64,000 bases of DNA from Acanthosepion pharaonis (GCA_903632075.3 CAHIKZ030004140.1:1493501-1557500), one strand, 5' to 3'. Counted from the stretch's first letter, positions 32,803-44,510 are shown. Made by a program: numbers and translations. The notes: generated by a model not told the origin, from the letters alone.

Positions 32803-33535
32803 TTAGTTGTAAATATACAGATACATATGCAAAATATATAAATATATATACATACATGTATACACATACATATATATTTTTTGAGTAAAAAAAATTTCCA
32901 AGAGGATAGAATCCAGGTAGAAACTCAATGTCCAGGACAGAGTAAGGATATAATAAAAAGGCTTAAACACTAATATTCCATGGTCATAATTTATTCCATT
33001 GGAATCGTAAATATAATCCAATTCATCAGACCTACAAATTCAAAAAAAGAAAACAGAAAAACAACTCCGAAATAAAAAATAGAATTTAGAGTGTAAGTAT
33101 GAGAGTGTGGGACGAATGTTAGAGCTAAAGAGAGGGGTAACAGACGAGAGAAAGTGGGAGATTAAAACTTAACAGAGAGAAGTTTTAGAGAGGTGAGTTG
33201 AAGACGGTTTAAGTGAGAGAAATATGAATGTTGTCGAATGTCTAATACATTAAAGATGTAACTGGAAAGGATACATTTTGTGGTGACATACACACACAAT
33301 AGACAATCTAATCTTAAAGATCAGAAGAAGAGGGAGGGAGAGGAAAAGAAAAGAAAAGAAGAAGGGGTGGGGGAGAGAGATGGGGCAGGGGAAACTAAAA
33401 CTGAAGGGCATTTACTGAAAAGGCTGCTGTGTAATTAAGAAAATTTGACAAAATTAATATCGACTACAGGTTAAACATATAAAAAATAAATATAACGATT
33501 ATCTAATCTAGCAAGGACCTATATTTTTATGTTCA
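32803..33535. other. No gene recognised
   Basis: Ends with a purine-rich patch at 33320-33400. No repeat family recognised. Confidence 0.4.
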
Positions 33536-34240
33536 AAAACACATGTGTATACACACATACACAATAACGTATACACGTACATACATACATATATGCGTGT
33601 ACCCACATACACACATATATATACCCATGTACACACATACACATATATCTATATATATATAGATAGATATATAGATATATATACATATATACATATATAT
33701 ATATATATTCTCATATACATATACATACATACATACACATACATACACACACATACACATACATGTATACATATACATACATAAATACACACACACACAT
33801 ACATACATATACACATACATCCATACACATCCACTCCTACATATATATACACACATTTACACACATATACATACGGACATACACATACATGCACATAAAC
33901 ATATATACATAAAACCTTTCATCTCCATACAATTACATACACCCATCTAAACAAATAAACAATGAACACATACATACATATATACATACATATACACCCA
34001 TATACAGATATATATGAGTACATACATACCAAAACATACACACACATATAAACACATCTACATATACATCTACCTACATATACATACATCCATATACGCA
34101 TACATATATATACATATACATATATATCCATACATATACATATACATACATACATACACATACATAAACCTATATACACACCTACATATATACACATATA
34201 CACACATACACACACAGGTACACACATATACATATAAATC
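33536..34240. repeat. Degenerate (ACATAT/ACACAT)n low-complexity block
   Basis: About 700 bp of mixed ACAT, ATAC, CACA and TATA steps. Long overlapping frames on both strands (Tyr/Ile/His/Thr or Val/Cys/Met/Tyr runs) are artefacts of the repeat. Confidence 0.95.
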
Positions 34241-34377
34241 AAAATGTAAAATCTAAAAAAGTAAGATTTTAAAAAAATTTGGTCTCAAAAAAAAAAAATT
34301 AAAATACATAGCGCATCACATAAACATACACAGTGATATATAGAGAGATAAACATAATTAACATAATAGTCATTCCA

Positions 34378-34735
34378 TTAAAATGTCATGCCCAATGCTA
34401 TTGAACCAAGATGGAACTGACATAAGTGACAACATGTTACAAAATGGTGTTTATGTTTGAATCGTTTCTTATGTCTACATTTAGAAAATATCTCATTACG
34501 AAGATTCAGCAATTCATCTTGATTCTTATCTTTAATAATAAAAATTTTTCCGCCATGCACAGATCACACCGATCACAGAAGTTATTAGGTGTTCTAGCTC
34601 TTGATAAGTATCTCCATTTCAAAAGTGGGGTTAGTGCCTTATCCACCAGATCCCAGTAGTGTTTGGATAAGGAAGTTTGATTTCTGAGGTATCTATATCT
34701 AAATGAGCATTTATGGTTTTAAATGAATTCTTGCT
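34378..34735 (-). pseudogene. Penelope-like element, region after the GIY-YIG domain
   Basis: The minus strand reads NHKCSFRYRYLRNQTSLSKH, YWDLVDKALTPLLKWRYLSR and CDRCDLCMAEKFLL. After a one-base frame change it goes on as IIKDKNQDELLNLRNEIFSK and CRHKKRFK. The pattern 'HKCSF…LS…W.L…KW.IL.RA…C.LC..EK…L..RNE…CRH' is, from memory, the C-terminus of a second Penelope-like lineage, different from the one at 11711-12411. The nuclease core itself is missing: the copy starts right at NHKCSF, where it abuts the foldback arm at 34722. Confidence 0.65.
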
Positions 34736-34749
34736 GCCTATATATGCAC

Positions 34750-34803
<54 letters not shown>

Positions 34804-34832
34804 CATATATAGGCAGCAAGAATTCATTTAAA
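34722..34832. mobile_element. Foldback with (TA)n loop
   Basis: GAATTCTTGCTGCCTATATA and TATATAGGCAGCAAGAATTC are perfect inverted copies extending through GCACTATATA on the inner side. The loop is TA. The arms of about 35 bp are identical or nearly so, pointing to recent origin or gene conversion. Confidence 0.85.
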
Positions 34833-35419
34833 CATTTCAAATAAAATCTTTCTATTTCATTTTTTTATTATATTTTTTCAGTTTTTGAATGAATCCGCAC
34901 CTCTCTCATGTTTAAGAAATAAAATAAATTGCTAATAATAACGGTAATTTATTTTCCCTTAGACACATTTTTTGGGGTAATGAGACAACACAAATAATTG
35001 TAAATTAAAACTTAATAGTTGTTAAAATTCAATAGGGAACACCTAACACATAATGAACTAACTATCCCTATCTGAATTCATGCATTCGAATTGCAATGCT
35101 TTTAGTATAACTATATTTCTAACATCTCCACCTACACTGTGAGATTTTATTAATTAACTTTCTTTTTATTTAATTTTTTTTTTCAAAAGGAGTGCTTATT
35201 GTTCAGTTTCCTCTTGCAATGATTTTTGATAATATTACTGACTGGAGGCTATAACTCTTCATATTGAGAGTGCTGCCTTGGCAATTTTTATTTTGACTAT
35301 ATGCAGATAAATCAGTTACTTTTTAGAATTAGAAACAATTGTGCTATTTTAAACAAGTGCAACAACTGGAATTATCAAGTACGCACTTGAAAGAAATTGT
35401 TTTTATCATAAGTCAAAAT

Positions 35420-35420
<1 letters not shown>
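34833..35420. other. No feature recognised
   Basis: AT-rich spacer. Confidence 0.4.
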
Positions 35421-35459
<39 letters not shown>

Positions 35460-35627
35460 TGGTTTAAAATGAACTATATATTTATAGTGGAAGATGATTT
35501 AATATTATAGATAAAACATTTGTACATATAGACAGAGTGGTCATAGGAATTGACATTGTATGGTCACAATATTTTTGTAGATTTAAAGAGTACAGGACAT
35601 CAGTCAAGACACATAAGTGGTAGAATG

Positions 35628-35668
<41 letters not shown>
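35421..35668. repeat. Two (TA)n tracts around unique sequence
   Basis: TA at 35426-35455 and 35635-35668. The second ends 18 bp before the mariner copy. Confidence 0.9.
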
Positions 35669-35672
<4 letters not shown>

Positions 35673-35685
35673 ACATACACTGGTA

Positions 35686-36531
35686 CAATGGGTGAATTGT
35701 TGCCATTTTATATTTTTGATTTTGTGCATGTGAATTGTTTGTTTTTGATTTTGTCAGCTGCACAGTATAGAGTGGTCAGATGGGCACCATTTGTGAGAAA
35801 AAGAACACCATGATGCAGTTTACTCCACCAGAAATTTGGAAACAGCATGCTGTACTGCTAAGCATTCATGTTGGAATTTCCAGTACAAACATTTCGGAGT
35901 GTTTGGGTGTCAATCTGAGGAGTGTGCAGAGTCTGATGAGTCTAATGGTGATTATGAAGGTACAGCAGCACAGAAAACTGATAAGAAAAGAACCCTCAAA
36001 TTTGTTGGTGAGGGCCTCAAACGCAACACAGAGGCTTACATTATGCCTTGAGGAGATAGTACTGCTCTGGGTCAAGAGGGTGGCGGCTGGAAGACCCTAT
36101 GTCTGGCAACAGGACTCTGCAACATGCCACCCAAGCAGGAGAACCCAGTCATGACTATCAGACAATTTCTGTGACAACATCAAACCTTAAATCTGGCCAC
36201 ATAACTCCCCAGACTGCAATCCCCTTAATTATTATGTGTGCAGTGCAGTTGTGGGAAAGACAAACAAAACTCCTTATAACACCAAAGATGAACTGAATGC
36301 AAGAATTATGGTAGAATTCACCAACTTAAACAAGGAGAATGTCCAGATGAGTTGCAAGAGATTCCAAAGTCATCTGGAGACTGTGGTTGATGCCAATGGT
36401 GATTTTGTTGAATAAATTTACTCTTTAGTATTTCAAGATATTTTTGTATAATTTTGGTAAATATATCTGTTAAAATGAGATGTCAGTGTTATTTTCATTT
36501 TTGCATAATTTATTCAACAATTTATCCATTG
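35686..36531 (+). mobile_element. Mariner deletion derivative, copy 2
   Basis: 846 bp. The start CAATGGGTGAATTGTTGCC and the end CAACAATTTATCCATTG are good inverted repeats. TA precedes the left end; the right side has CA, a likely mutated TA. The internal deletion is the one found at 28310-29154. Confidence 0.9.
35780..36415 (+). pseudogene. Mariner-like transposase, internally deleted
   Basis: Start MGTICEKKN, then FTPPEIWKQHAVLLSIHVG and NISECLGVNLRSVQ (paired helix-turn-helix region). A short frame change follows, then KKRTLKFVGEGLKRNTEAYI across the deletion, then VLLWVKRVAAGRPYVWQQDS in the other frame. The second catalytic Asp (QQDSA) is present. The third has become Asn (LNYYVC instead of LDYYVW). 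Homology ends with the natural stop at 36413-36415. The first catalytic Asp region is deleted, so the protein is inactive. Confidence 0.85.
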
Positions 36532-36534
36532 CAC

Positions 36535-36585
<51 letters not shown>

Positions 36586-36640
36586 ATATAAATAAAAACT
36601 GGACACTGATGTCAACACCAAGAGGCGACATTCTTTTTCT
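36532..36640. repeat. (TA)n and half of foldback F1
   Basis: TA at 36537-36581. 36592-36640 begins GGACACTGATGTCAACACC, matching the left arm at 25973-25995, but the right arm is absent. Confidence 0.65.
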
Positions 36641-36713
36641 TCAGGCGGTCTTTGTACAAAAGGATATTTTGCTTCATCATTTATTTGGGTGTGTGTATGC
36701 ATGTGTACATGTG

Positions 36714-36718
<5 letters not shown>

Positions 36719-36765
<47 letters not shown>
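36719..36765. repeat. (TA)n
   Basis: TA tract beside an inverted island repeat. Confidence 0.95.
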
Positions 36766-36770
<5 letters not shown>

Positions 36771-36815
36771 ATGCACAGTAAGTGATGATGGTACTAAACA
36801 CTGTTCAATGTAAAA
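36766..36815 (-). repeat. Short island beside (TA)n, inverted copy
   Basis: Minus strand: TAGCTCTGTTATTTTACATT then GAACAGTGTTTAGTA, matching the opening of the islands at 957 and 39471. Confidence 0.55.
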
Positions 36816-37395
36816 TAACAGAGCTAAAATTTGTATTAATAATAAATATAAATTTTGTTCCTCTGGTACAGATATGCCGATGGTCACATATATTTTTACA
36901 TTAAAATATAAAAGCAAGGCTTTTCATACATCTCAATTATATAAAACCAAAATAGTGCTCAGACCATCTTGAAAAGCCTTGTAATTTTCAAATTAAATTT
37001 TTAAGCAATATTTCAGAATAAATTATAATATAAAACTTTATTCATAAAGAAACTAATGAAAAATAAAGAAAACTTGAAATCTCTCTTATTTTTATATAAT
37101 GGAGCCAAATTGAAAGTGAAAGGCGTTGCTTGTGAAGAGGGGGAAACTTTTGTACAAAGTGCAGAAGAGGGAAAGAGATTTTCTTGAAAGTCTATTGGAA
37201 ATTGTTTGCATCATAACAACAAAGTATTTCAACCTGGGTGGAATGAATATTATTCTGGGCAAAACTAGAAACATTAAAATGAATGGAACAATAACAATTG
37301 ATGATGAGTTGAATGCTGGTAGGAAAGATATATTGCATTTGCATAGAGAGTGGGAGAATAGGGAGTAGGTGAAGACAAAGATGGGAGGGACACAT
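36816..37395. other. No feature recognised
   Basis: AT-rich; frames at 37092-37395 show no domain. Confidence 0.4.
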
Positions 37396-38110
37396 TGTTC
37401 TTGTAAAGAGAGAGAGAGAGAGAGAGAGAGAATGTGAGTGGGGAATAGGAAGAGATTAGGGTGGCAGGGATACTATGTGTTTTTATGGAGAGGATGAGTA
37501 GGGAGTAGAAAGGGTAGGAGGGATGCATTGTGAGGGGAGTGTGGAATTATAGAAAAGAGAGGGGTGTCAGGCTTTTGGAAAGGTGATGATGATGATGTTG
37601 TAAAATTGAAAGAGAAAGAAAGGAAAATCTGAAGGCCTAAACAAAGTTGTTGAGAATGAAAGGGGTTAGATAGATTGAAGAAAGAAAAGGAGAGAAAAAA
37701 AAGAAGATCAGATAAATACAAAAGAAGAAGGGAAAGGAAACTGTAAGGAGAACAAAGGAAAAAAGGAACGAAATAAATAGGGAGAAAAAGAAAGAGAATA
37801 AGTAACTCTTACAAAAAACAAAACAAAAAAATGAAAAGGAAAGCAAGAAAAAGGGAGTGTAAGAATTGATGATGATAATAATGTTGTTGCTGATGATAAT
37901 GGTGATGGTGGTGATGGTGCTGGTGGCAATGATGACAATGTTCCTGCTGGTGGTGGTGGTGAGGATGATGATGATGATGGCCTTTGTGTTGATAATGTCC
38001 TGGAGAAATGAAAAAGAATGATATGAAGAGTATGATAACAGTAATGATAAGCAATAATGAAGGCTAAAAAAAAATTGACAGTTGATAAGAAATGATGAAT
38101 AAGACATTTC
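37396..38110. repeat. Purine-rich block with (GA)n and (GAT)n
   Basis: GA at 37405-37431, mixed A/G to about 37850, then GAT/GGT repeats at 37867-37985. Minus-strand frames of up to 164 residues are Ser/Phe/His/Pro repeat translations. A triplex or H-DNA potential exists for the purine-rich part. Confidence 0.85.
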
Positions 38111-39135
38111 AATTCCCTCCTCCCTCGTCAACCCCCCACCCCACCGGTCTCAAGCCCAAACTCTGGGAATTGTTACTTTGATGTAAACAATGGGGACATG
38201 ATATCCAGAAGTCAGCTAAAGATTGTGGACTCTGACAAATGTTTCTGCTGCAGAGAATAAAGTTCACAATCCCTTCTTTCTATCCCACCACCATTTTCTT
38301 TTTTTTTTTTTGGCTTCACTTAAGGCAGTTTTAAAAGCTGACAATAGCCTAGATTTGGTTGGCTCTAAAAATGTTCTCTGGAGTAAGATAGTTGTGGAGA
38401 CCCATAATAAAGCTTGTAAATGGGGTAGGGTTGCCAGACTGGCTAAGCTGCTTTAACTGGAAAATAAAAGAATCAATGAGAAGATGTTAGGCAAATCTGG
38501 GATGACAGATTTATAGCTGCGGCCAAGTAGCAATGAAAAATGATTTAGAGACCAATAAAAATTTCTTAAATTAGAAAAACTCATACTAAAAATAAAATCA
38601 ACAAAAATTCCTGATTATTATTGAAAATCAATTGGATAAGGTTAATTTTTTTTTAAAATGATTCATTTAAGCAATCTTGTTATTTGTTAAGTTTTGTGCT
38701 AGGAATATAATAGGATATTTTCACCATTTTTGTGTTCCTTATTTGGAAAAAAAGAGATCATATTTATGTCAACAAACATTTCAATGATGCAAACATGTGA
38801 AAACATAGCATAAATATCAAGGAAATCTTCTAATCTTTTATAAACTGAAAGTTAATTTTAATTCTAGCAATCAAATATTCTTTAAATATAGAAAATATGC
38901 AAAAAAAAACTCTTTCAAACAATAAAATAAAAATTTCATTGACATTTTTTTGTAATATCTTATATAGGAACTTTTATAAAACAATGGTCCTAATATTCAC
39001 TATTATTAAACAAGAAAATTACAAAATATTTATAACAAGTATAATTTTTTATAATATTTGTTTTAAAATATTCAGAATTATAAACAAATTATTTAAATTA
39101 TTCTAACAGGCTTCTAGTAACATCCAAGTCATTTG
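38111..39135. other. Unrecognised sequence, one weak exon-like frame
   Basis: A plus-strand frame ending at 38456 has ASLKAVLKADNSLDLVGSKN and WSKIVVETHNKACKWGRVAR. A pyrimidine run and a CACTTAAG acceptor-like site precede it. The protein is not recognised, no partner exon is visible, and a decayed element is as likely. Confidence 0.2.
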
Positions 39136-39141
39136 CAATGT

Positions 39142-39169
39142 TATATATATATATATATATATATATATA
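39142..39169. repeat. (TA)n
   Basis: Short TA tract. Confidence 0.9.
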
Positions 39170-39239
39170 CAAAGTTCGACAATTGTTATATGTTATTTAT
39201 ATAGACATAGTATAATGAACAGTATTAACAACATTTCCC

Positions 39240-39370
39240 AGCCTGAACATTTGAGAAATTTTCCCATATTTTCTATGAAAATTTGTCAGATGTTCTGGCC
39301 GGTAATTGTTGTTAATACTGTTTATTATAAACAGAGCATAAACTTAAATATTTGCATCTATATACATAAT
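39240..39370 (+). mobile_element. SINE-2 tail fragment
   Basis: TTTTCTATGAAAATTTGTCA, TACTGTTTATTATAAACAGA and AACTTAAATATTTGCATCTA match the non-tRNA part of SINE-2. The tRNA-like head is missing, so it is 5'-truncated. Confidence 0.75.
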
Positions 39371-39429
39371 GTATAACAATAAATATATTAAAATTAAATA
39401 CTAAAATATACATATATATATATATATTA

Positions 39430-39538
39430 TCCCACACCATTAGTGCAACTTGGAGTTTCATGCCAAACATAGCTCTGTTATATAACATTGAGCACTGTCT
39501 AGCAGTTTATATGCAATTCATATATTTATATATTTAAT

Positions 39539-39573
<35 letters not shown>
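39430..39573 (+). repeat. Island repeat with left-arm sequence, then AT tracts
   Basis: CACCATTAGTGCAACTTGGA and GAGTTTCATG resemble the left arm of the 2306 foldback. They are followed directly by TAGCTCTGTTATATAACATT of the island family. Here the two repeats are adjacent, which supports their being one element. Confidence 0.65.
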
Positions 39574-39574
<1 letters not shown>

Positions 39575-39780
39575 AACAAGTTTCATTGATGATGACTGAC
39601 ACAGTAATGCGATTAAATTTTTATTAAATTTTTCTTGCATTCTTACAAGTATTTTCTTTTCTGGACATAAAGTGTGTAAAAACTGTCCAAAAATGTTCTA
39701 TGGATCTGAGTGCACTTGGCTAATCTATCAGCCATTATCAGGGATGTTGTTTTAACTGAATATGTAGAATTTTATATATA
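39572..39780. mobile_element. Partial copy of the 17572 inverted-repeat family
   Basis: CAAGTTTCATTGATGATGAC, TTTCTTTTCTGGACATAAAG and AACTGTCCAA match the reverse complement of the right half of 17572-17908. Only one end is present. Confidence 0.65.
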
Positions 39781-40110
39781 GTTATCTATAGAGATGAGAA
39801 TTTTTTTTTTTTTTCAATTTATGAATACGGTACATTGATATATTAAGTAACAAGGAGAAAGTCAAAAATCTGAAAACAAGCTTAAAAAATAATTCAGTAT
39901 TTTATTTCACATGTGAACTAAACAGAAATAACAATTCCATTTTTAGATGGGAGTATAATAGGTTTACCTATTGCCCAGTTTGCTTTCTATTGAACAGAAG
40001 TAGTGGTTTATCCCTTGTTTCATTTTTAGTATTGGTTTCCATTATGGCATTATGCCATTTCTATGGAGGCATTATCACCTTCCTTGGGGTGAAATGATTA
40101 AAAAAAAAAG
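39781..40110 (+). mobile_element. LINE-A extreme 3' end at its right edge
   Basis: Only about 40065-40110 is recognisable: CACCTTCCTTGGGGTGAAAT then GATTA and an A-run, the LINE-A 3' terminus. The stretch before it is unrecognised. Confidence 0.5.
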
Positions 40111-41659
40111 AAGTAAACCTATGCCTACTTAATTACAACAGTGAATGCCCACACAGCTTTTAAAAAGCAAACATGAATAATTTAATAAAGTTCACATTTA
40201 ATATCTTCTCCATGCATATTTTATGGGGAAAAGTAAAAAAACATACAGATTAATTAACAATCATTTTCCTAACCAAATAATCAACAAACAAACTCAACAA
40301 ACATTAGAAAAAATAAAAATGGAAAATATAACAAATAATGCAAAAAAGACCATTAATCTAGTTTCTTGATTTTATAAGGGATTAAAAAATATGAAGGCAT
40401 TTTCTTTTAGAATCAAAACAGTATTACTTACAAGTATCTGGCATTGATGTGAAGAAATATCAGTAGCTAGCAACCTATGTCCATTTATATGAGTACAAAA
40501 TGGTACTGTGACTGAACAGATGTCAAGTTAACCCACAGAATTAGGTGTTAGCTATATGATCAACATATGTATTTGTTTGCTCATTAATTAAGACATTAGT
40601 CCCCATTGGATAAGAAAGTTTCACCATATAAAATTTTTAATCTCTGTGGTTCATGAAGAGGCATAGTGTTAAGTATATTAATGTGAAAGCAGATTGTATT
40701 GAAAAATAAATATTTTTGTATAAAGTAAATACTTTTTTATCATTAGATTGTGGATTGATAGATATATCTACATATATATAGTTGTACAGATACTTTGTGC
40801 TGTTTTTGTCATTAGAGAACATTAAGAATATTTACTTTTAAATAACTTCATAAAAAATGGTCACTTTTTGCATTAGCTGAAATATTGGTGTGCATTTTCT
40901 TTAAATCATCAAAAATGAATTCATTTTGCCTAATAGATTTAAATAAGGAATAATACTAAAGACATAAGAAATTTTAATCATGACAAGAAAGCAAGTTTAT
41001 TAGGGAGGGAAGGAAAAGAAAATAATACTAGTGTTTTATTTCTTGGAATTTTAGTAACTTCATAATATATACATGTTTTGGAGTTTCCTTCACTTAAATT
41101 ATAGCTTTTAGGATATCATATATTTTACAAGTATATTACTCAGTAGAATGTCAATTTTTAAATATATTTTTACAGGAGAGTAATAATTAAGAAACAACTC
41201 AATAGCTAATAGTGTTGGCAGTCTTATATCCACGTCATTAATACTCTGACAAACTAGCAATCACTTAAGACACTTGTCTTATTACTTGCAGCAATAAGTA
41301 ATCGGTCAAGCAAAAGTTTAATTATGATATACAGGATTTCCAAACTTCTTCAACCAAAAATGCTTCTAACTAAATTTCTGAAATGCTTTTTACATTCTTA
41401 TCTGTAATACAAAATAAATAACTTGAATGTCCATTGGTCATTTTGGAGGAAATCAGTTGAGTTCACACAGAATTGTCGTAAGTTCATTTGTATCTGGATT
41501 CCTCAAGTTTTAGAATATATAAACCAGAAAATCAAGTCAATCAGAAATATTTTGCCTCAGTTTGTCTTGAAATTGGATATAAAAACAATTTATTTGGCCA
41601 GCAATCTAGAAATGATCTTACATTTTTATATAAATATATGAAACTACTAATATAGTTAT
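40111..41659. other. Long AT-rich stretch with no gene seen
   Basis: The frames at 40637-40822 and 41423-41641 have no recognisable domain. Confidence 0.45.
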
Positions 41660-42112
41660 ATATGATGAAATGGACAAAGTTCAACAATTATTTTAAGACA
41701 TTTTTATGTTTATACATTCTTTTTATAGATACAAATATTTAAGTAATGCTCTGTTTTATAATAAACAGTATTAATAACATTTACCGGCCTGAATGTCTGA
41801 GAAATTTTCATAGAAAATATTCATTCTCCGACAGGTATCAAATCTGTATCCTATACAGAACCATCATTTAGCCTGATGTGCCTTAGCCGATCGAGCCACA
41901 GAGGATCGTTCGATTAGCAAGATCGATTTTACTGTTTTTAAACTTCAATCTTCCATGAATCTTTTATGTACATTCATATCTGCTCAAAGTGTATCCAAAT
42001 GTAAACAAATGACATCACACATTATGAAATGGACAAAGTCCAACAATTATTTTAAAATTATCTATAAAAAGAATGTATAAACATAAAAATGTCTTAAAAT
42101 AATATAGTTATA
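41660..42112 (-). mobile_element. SINE-2 copy plus an opposed second tail
   Basis: Minus-strand SINE-2 occupies about 41690-41935, with the head TCTGTGGCTCGATCGGCTAA and ACAGATTTGATACCTGT. The tail runs through TATAAAAAGAATGTATAAAC. At 42058-42105 that same tail sequence recurs on the plus strand. ATGAAATGGACAAAGT[T/C]CAA precedes each tail end, at 41668 and 42024, as it also does at 26149. The arrangement looks like two tail-to-tail copies, one reduced to its end. Confidence 0.7.
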
Positions 42113-42118
42113 TACATA

Positions 42119-42119
<1 letters not shown>

Positions 42120-42154
<35 letters not shown>

Positions 42155-42186
42155 CATGCATGTGTGTGTGTGTGTGTGTGTGTGAT
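42120..42186. repeat. (TA)n(TG)n
   Basis: TA to about 42152, TG to 42184. Confidence 0.95.
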
Positions 42187-42864
42187 TCATATATGACAAA
42201 ACATTGAAATACTTTATCATTCAGAAAAGAAGATCTAAAAATTTCAAAATACATTGATTTTATTGCAGGAAACAATCCTAATTAGAGAAAGAAAAAAAAT
42301 ATAACAAAAACTGACCATAGTTTACATTAGAATATAAAAGATGTGAAGATGCTCAACATTTTAATTTCAACTTTGATATCCATTTTACCTCCTTCAGATT
42401 TTTATCACATTTATTATTGGTATTATTTTTAACAATGCCACATTGTATTTATAGTAATTTTGTGAAGAAAAAGGAGATGTTGTATAATCCTGGATCTAAA
42501 TTTATCAGAAAGAATTCTGAAAGAGCAATGATTCCTTCAATAAAACTGTTATCTTCTCAGAGATTTTCTCTTCTGAACAAAACATGTCACAAAACAGTTT
42601 GTTGTTGTTTTTCATTTATTTACTATTATTTCAAATGTATATTCTTTTCATCACATTTTCATATACAGCAAGTATGAAGGGAAAAAAACAAAAACGAAGA
42701 AAAGGACAAATGATCACGACACCCTACACATATACACATCCACAAACACACATCCACACAGATGGGCATATGGCCACATGCATGCAAATGCACACAGGTA
42801 CACAAACAATACAGAAAAACTTACACTAATGATAAGTGTATAAAAAAGAAAAAATATAAGCAGT
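42187..42864. other. No gene recognised
   Basis: CA-rich patch at 42720-42810. The frame 42417-42677 shows no domain. Confidence 0.4.
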
Positions 42865-42975
42865 AAATTGCTGATACCTCCTGAAGAGTGGATGGACAGG
42901 TCCACCTATGAAACTCTGGAGTCAGGATGCTTAAGGTAACATCAATCATAATTGACAAACTTTTACTCATATTAA
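42865..42975 (+). repeat. Dispersed repeat R4, copy 2
   Basis: ATTGCTGATACCTCCTGAAG, GAAACTCTGGAGTCAGGATG and AAGGTAACATCAATCA match 26448-26575. Confidence 0.7.
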
Positions 42976-43003
42976 TTATATATATATATACATATATATA
43001 TAC

Positions 43004-43670
43004 TAGCAGTAGAGCCCGGCGTTGCCTGGGGATGTAACAGTAAGAGATAGATCAAGTATCGACCATCATAGAGACTGAAAAATAAAATTGACAAAGATTA
43101 TTGTTTAAGGTTGACGGACACATATGTCTTAATTAGTTTTTTTCTTTTTTTTTTCTTTTTTTTTTACGAATTGGTCAAACCCAAACTCAAACAAAAACAT
43201 TGTTTTCAATCGTTATGAGTCTACCGAATGAATAGAATTTTATTATAAACAGTTGTCTTGTAAATGGAATTTATAAAGCATTCTGAATGTAAAAATAAAG
43301 AAAAAAGTGTGCAAGACAATAAGAAACACTACCTGCCAAAAAAAAGTGAAGTTTTGTTGAAATCGGTTGAAAAATGTAGGAAATCCGATTCCATATATAA
43401 ACAAACACACACACACACAAACATAAGTATAACTTTATGAGTTGTCCCCCTTTCATTCTTGTGATGCCTCTTAATCGTGCTTTCAAATTGATTTTGTGCA
43501 AAAACAATTGTGTTTTTCCAGTTTTTGGCGCTGTTAGAACCACCGCAAGGTAATTTTACGCAGTTCTGTGAAGTTTTGTTGAAATCGGTTGAAAAATATA
43601 GGAAATCCAATCCAATATATAAACGGACAGACACACACACACACACACAATCTGCGTTTTATAATAAGTA
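43004..43670 (+). mobile_element. Dispersed repeat with GC-rich head and duplicated end
   Basis: The head CTAGCAGTAGAGCCCGGCGT stands out in this AT-rich setting and resembles heads of repeats common in invertebrate genomes, which I recognise but cannot name. The end segment GAAGTTTTGTTGAAATCGGT through GGAAATCC occurs twice (about 43350-43420 and 43570-43650), each followed by a CA run. The copy finishes GCGTTTTATAATAAGTAAGA and runs into (TA)n. Minus-strand frames reading STDFNKTS twice simply follow the duplication. Confidence 0.6.

Positions 43671-43710
<40 letters not shown>
43626..43710. repeat. (CA)n and (TA)n
   Basis: CA at 43630-43650 and TA at 43675-43708, the tail of the preceding repeat. 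Confidence 0.9.
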
Positions 43711-43716
<6 letters not shown>

Positions 43717-44278
43717 AGACTTAATAGGCAGGTTAATGAAATTCAAAGAACAAAAAGACAACAAAATGATTACAAATTAGCAATAAGATTGATTATATTG
43801 ATTGGTAGGCATTTTGACTAAATTGAAGCACAAAGAGAAAGATTTTAAAGTCTTATGCCTGTGAACATTTTCAATGAGACAAGAAATAAACAAAGTGGAA
43901 TTGACTTTTCCAGGGAATATTGTTGTTGTTTTGTTATCTTTTTTCCTCATGTGTTGTATTGCTGTAAGAAATTTGATTTTGGCTTAGTAGTTTGTCAGGA
44001 TTAGGTTTGTGCAAGCTTTGTAGAGGGTTATTAAATCTATATATTATAAGAAGCACACATGGACCATCTTTCATTTTAGTTATATATATGTATATATATA
44101 TATGCAAACATACATAAAAGACTGATGAAAATGATATGCTTGCAGCTAGCTCCTGCTAAAATAATTAGGTTTGTGTATTTTGCTTGAAAATGCTTTTTTA
44201 TTAAATTAATAAATTAACTATCCAAACATGCATACAGACTCACATATGCACAAACACACACAGTCATGCATATACAAA

Positions 44279-44280
<2 letters not shown>
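43711..44280. other. No feature recognised
   Basis: AT-rich spacer. Confidence 0.4.
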
Positions 44281-44329
<49 letters not shown>

Positions 44330-44438
44330 TGAACCAGTTGATGTAGACAGATATGAACAGCCATAGTCTAACTATAGAAATCAATGCAGCATGGTAACTG
44401 TCATTTTATGCCTCAAGCAATTTTCAAACCATATACAA

Positions 44439-44510
<72 letters not shown>

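Noticed and set aside
37637..38131. 164-residue minus-strand frame
   Set aside because: A Phe/Ser/Leu run from the purine-rich and GAT-repeat block. Two overlapping frames are equally open, which indicates composition rather than coding.
38223..38456. Possible host exon
   Set aside because: An acceptor-like site and a plausible reading exist, but there is no recognised protein, no start, no donor site and no partner exon.
41668..42050. LTR retrotransposon suggested by two direct ATGAAATGGACAAAGT repeats
   Set aside because: The repeats are short, no LTR ends, primer-binding site or gag-pol frames lie between, and the inside is a SINE-2 copy.
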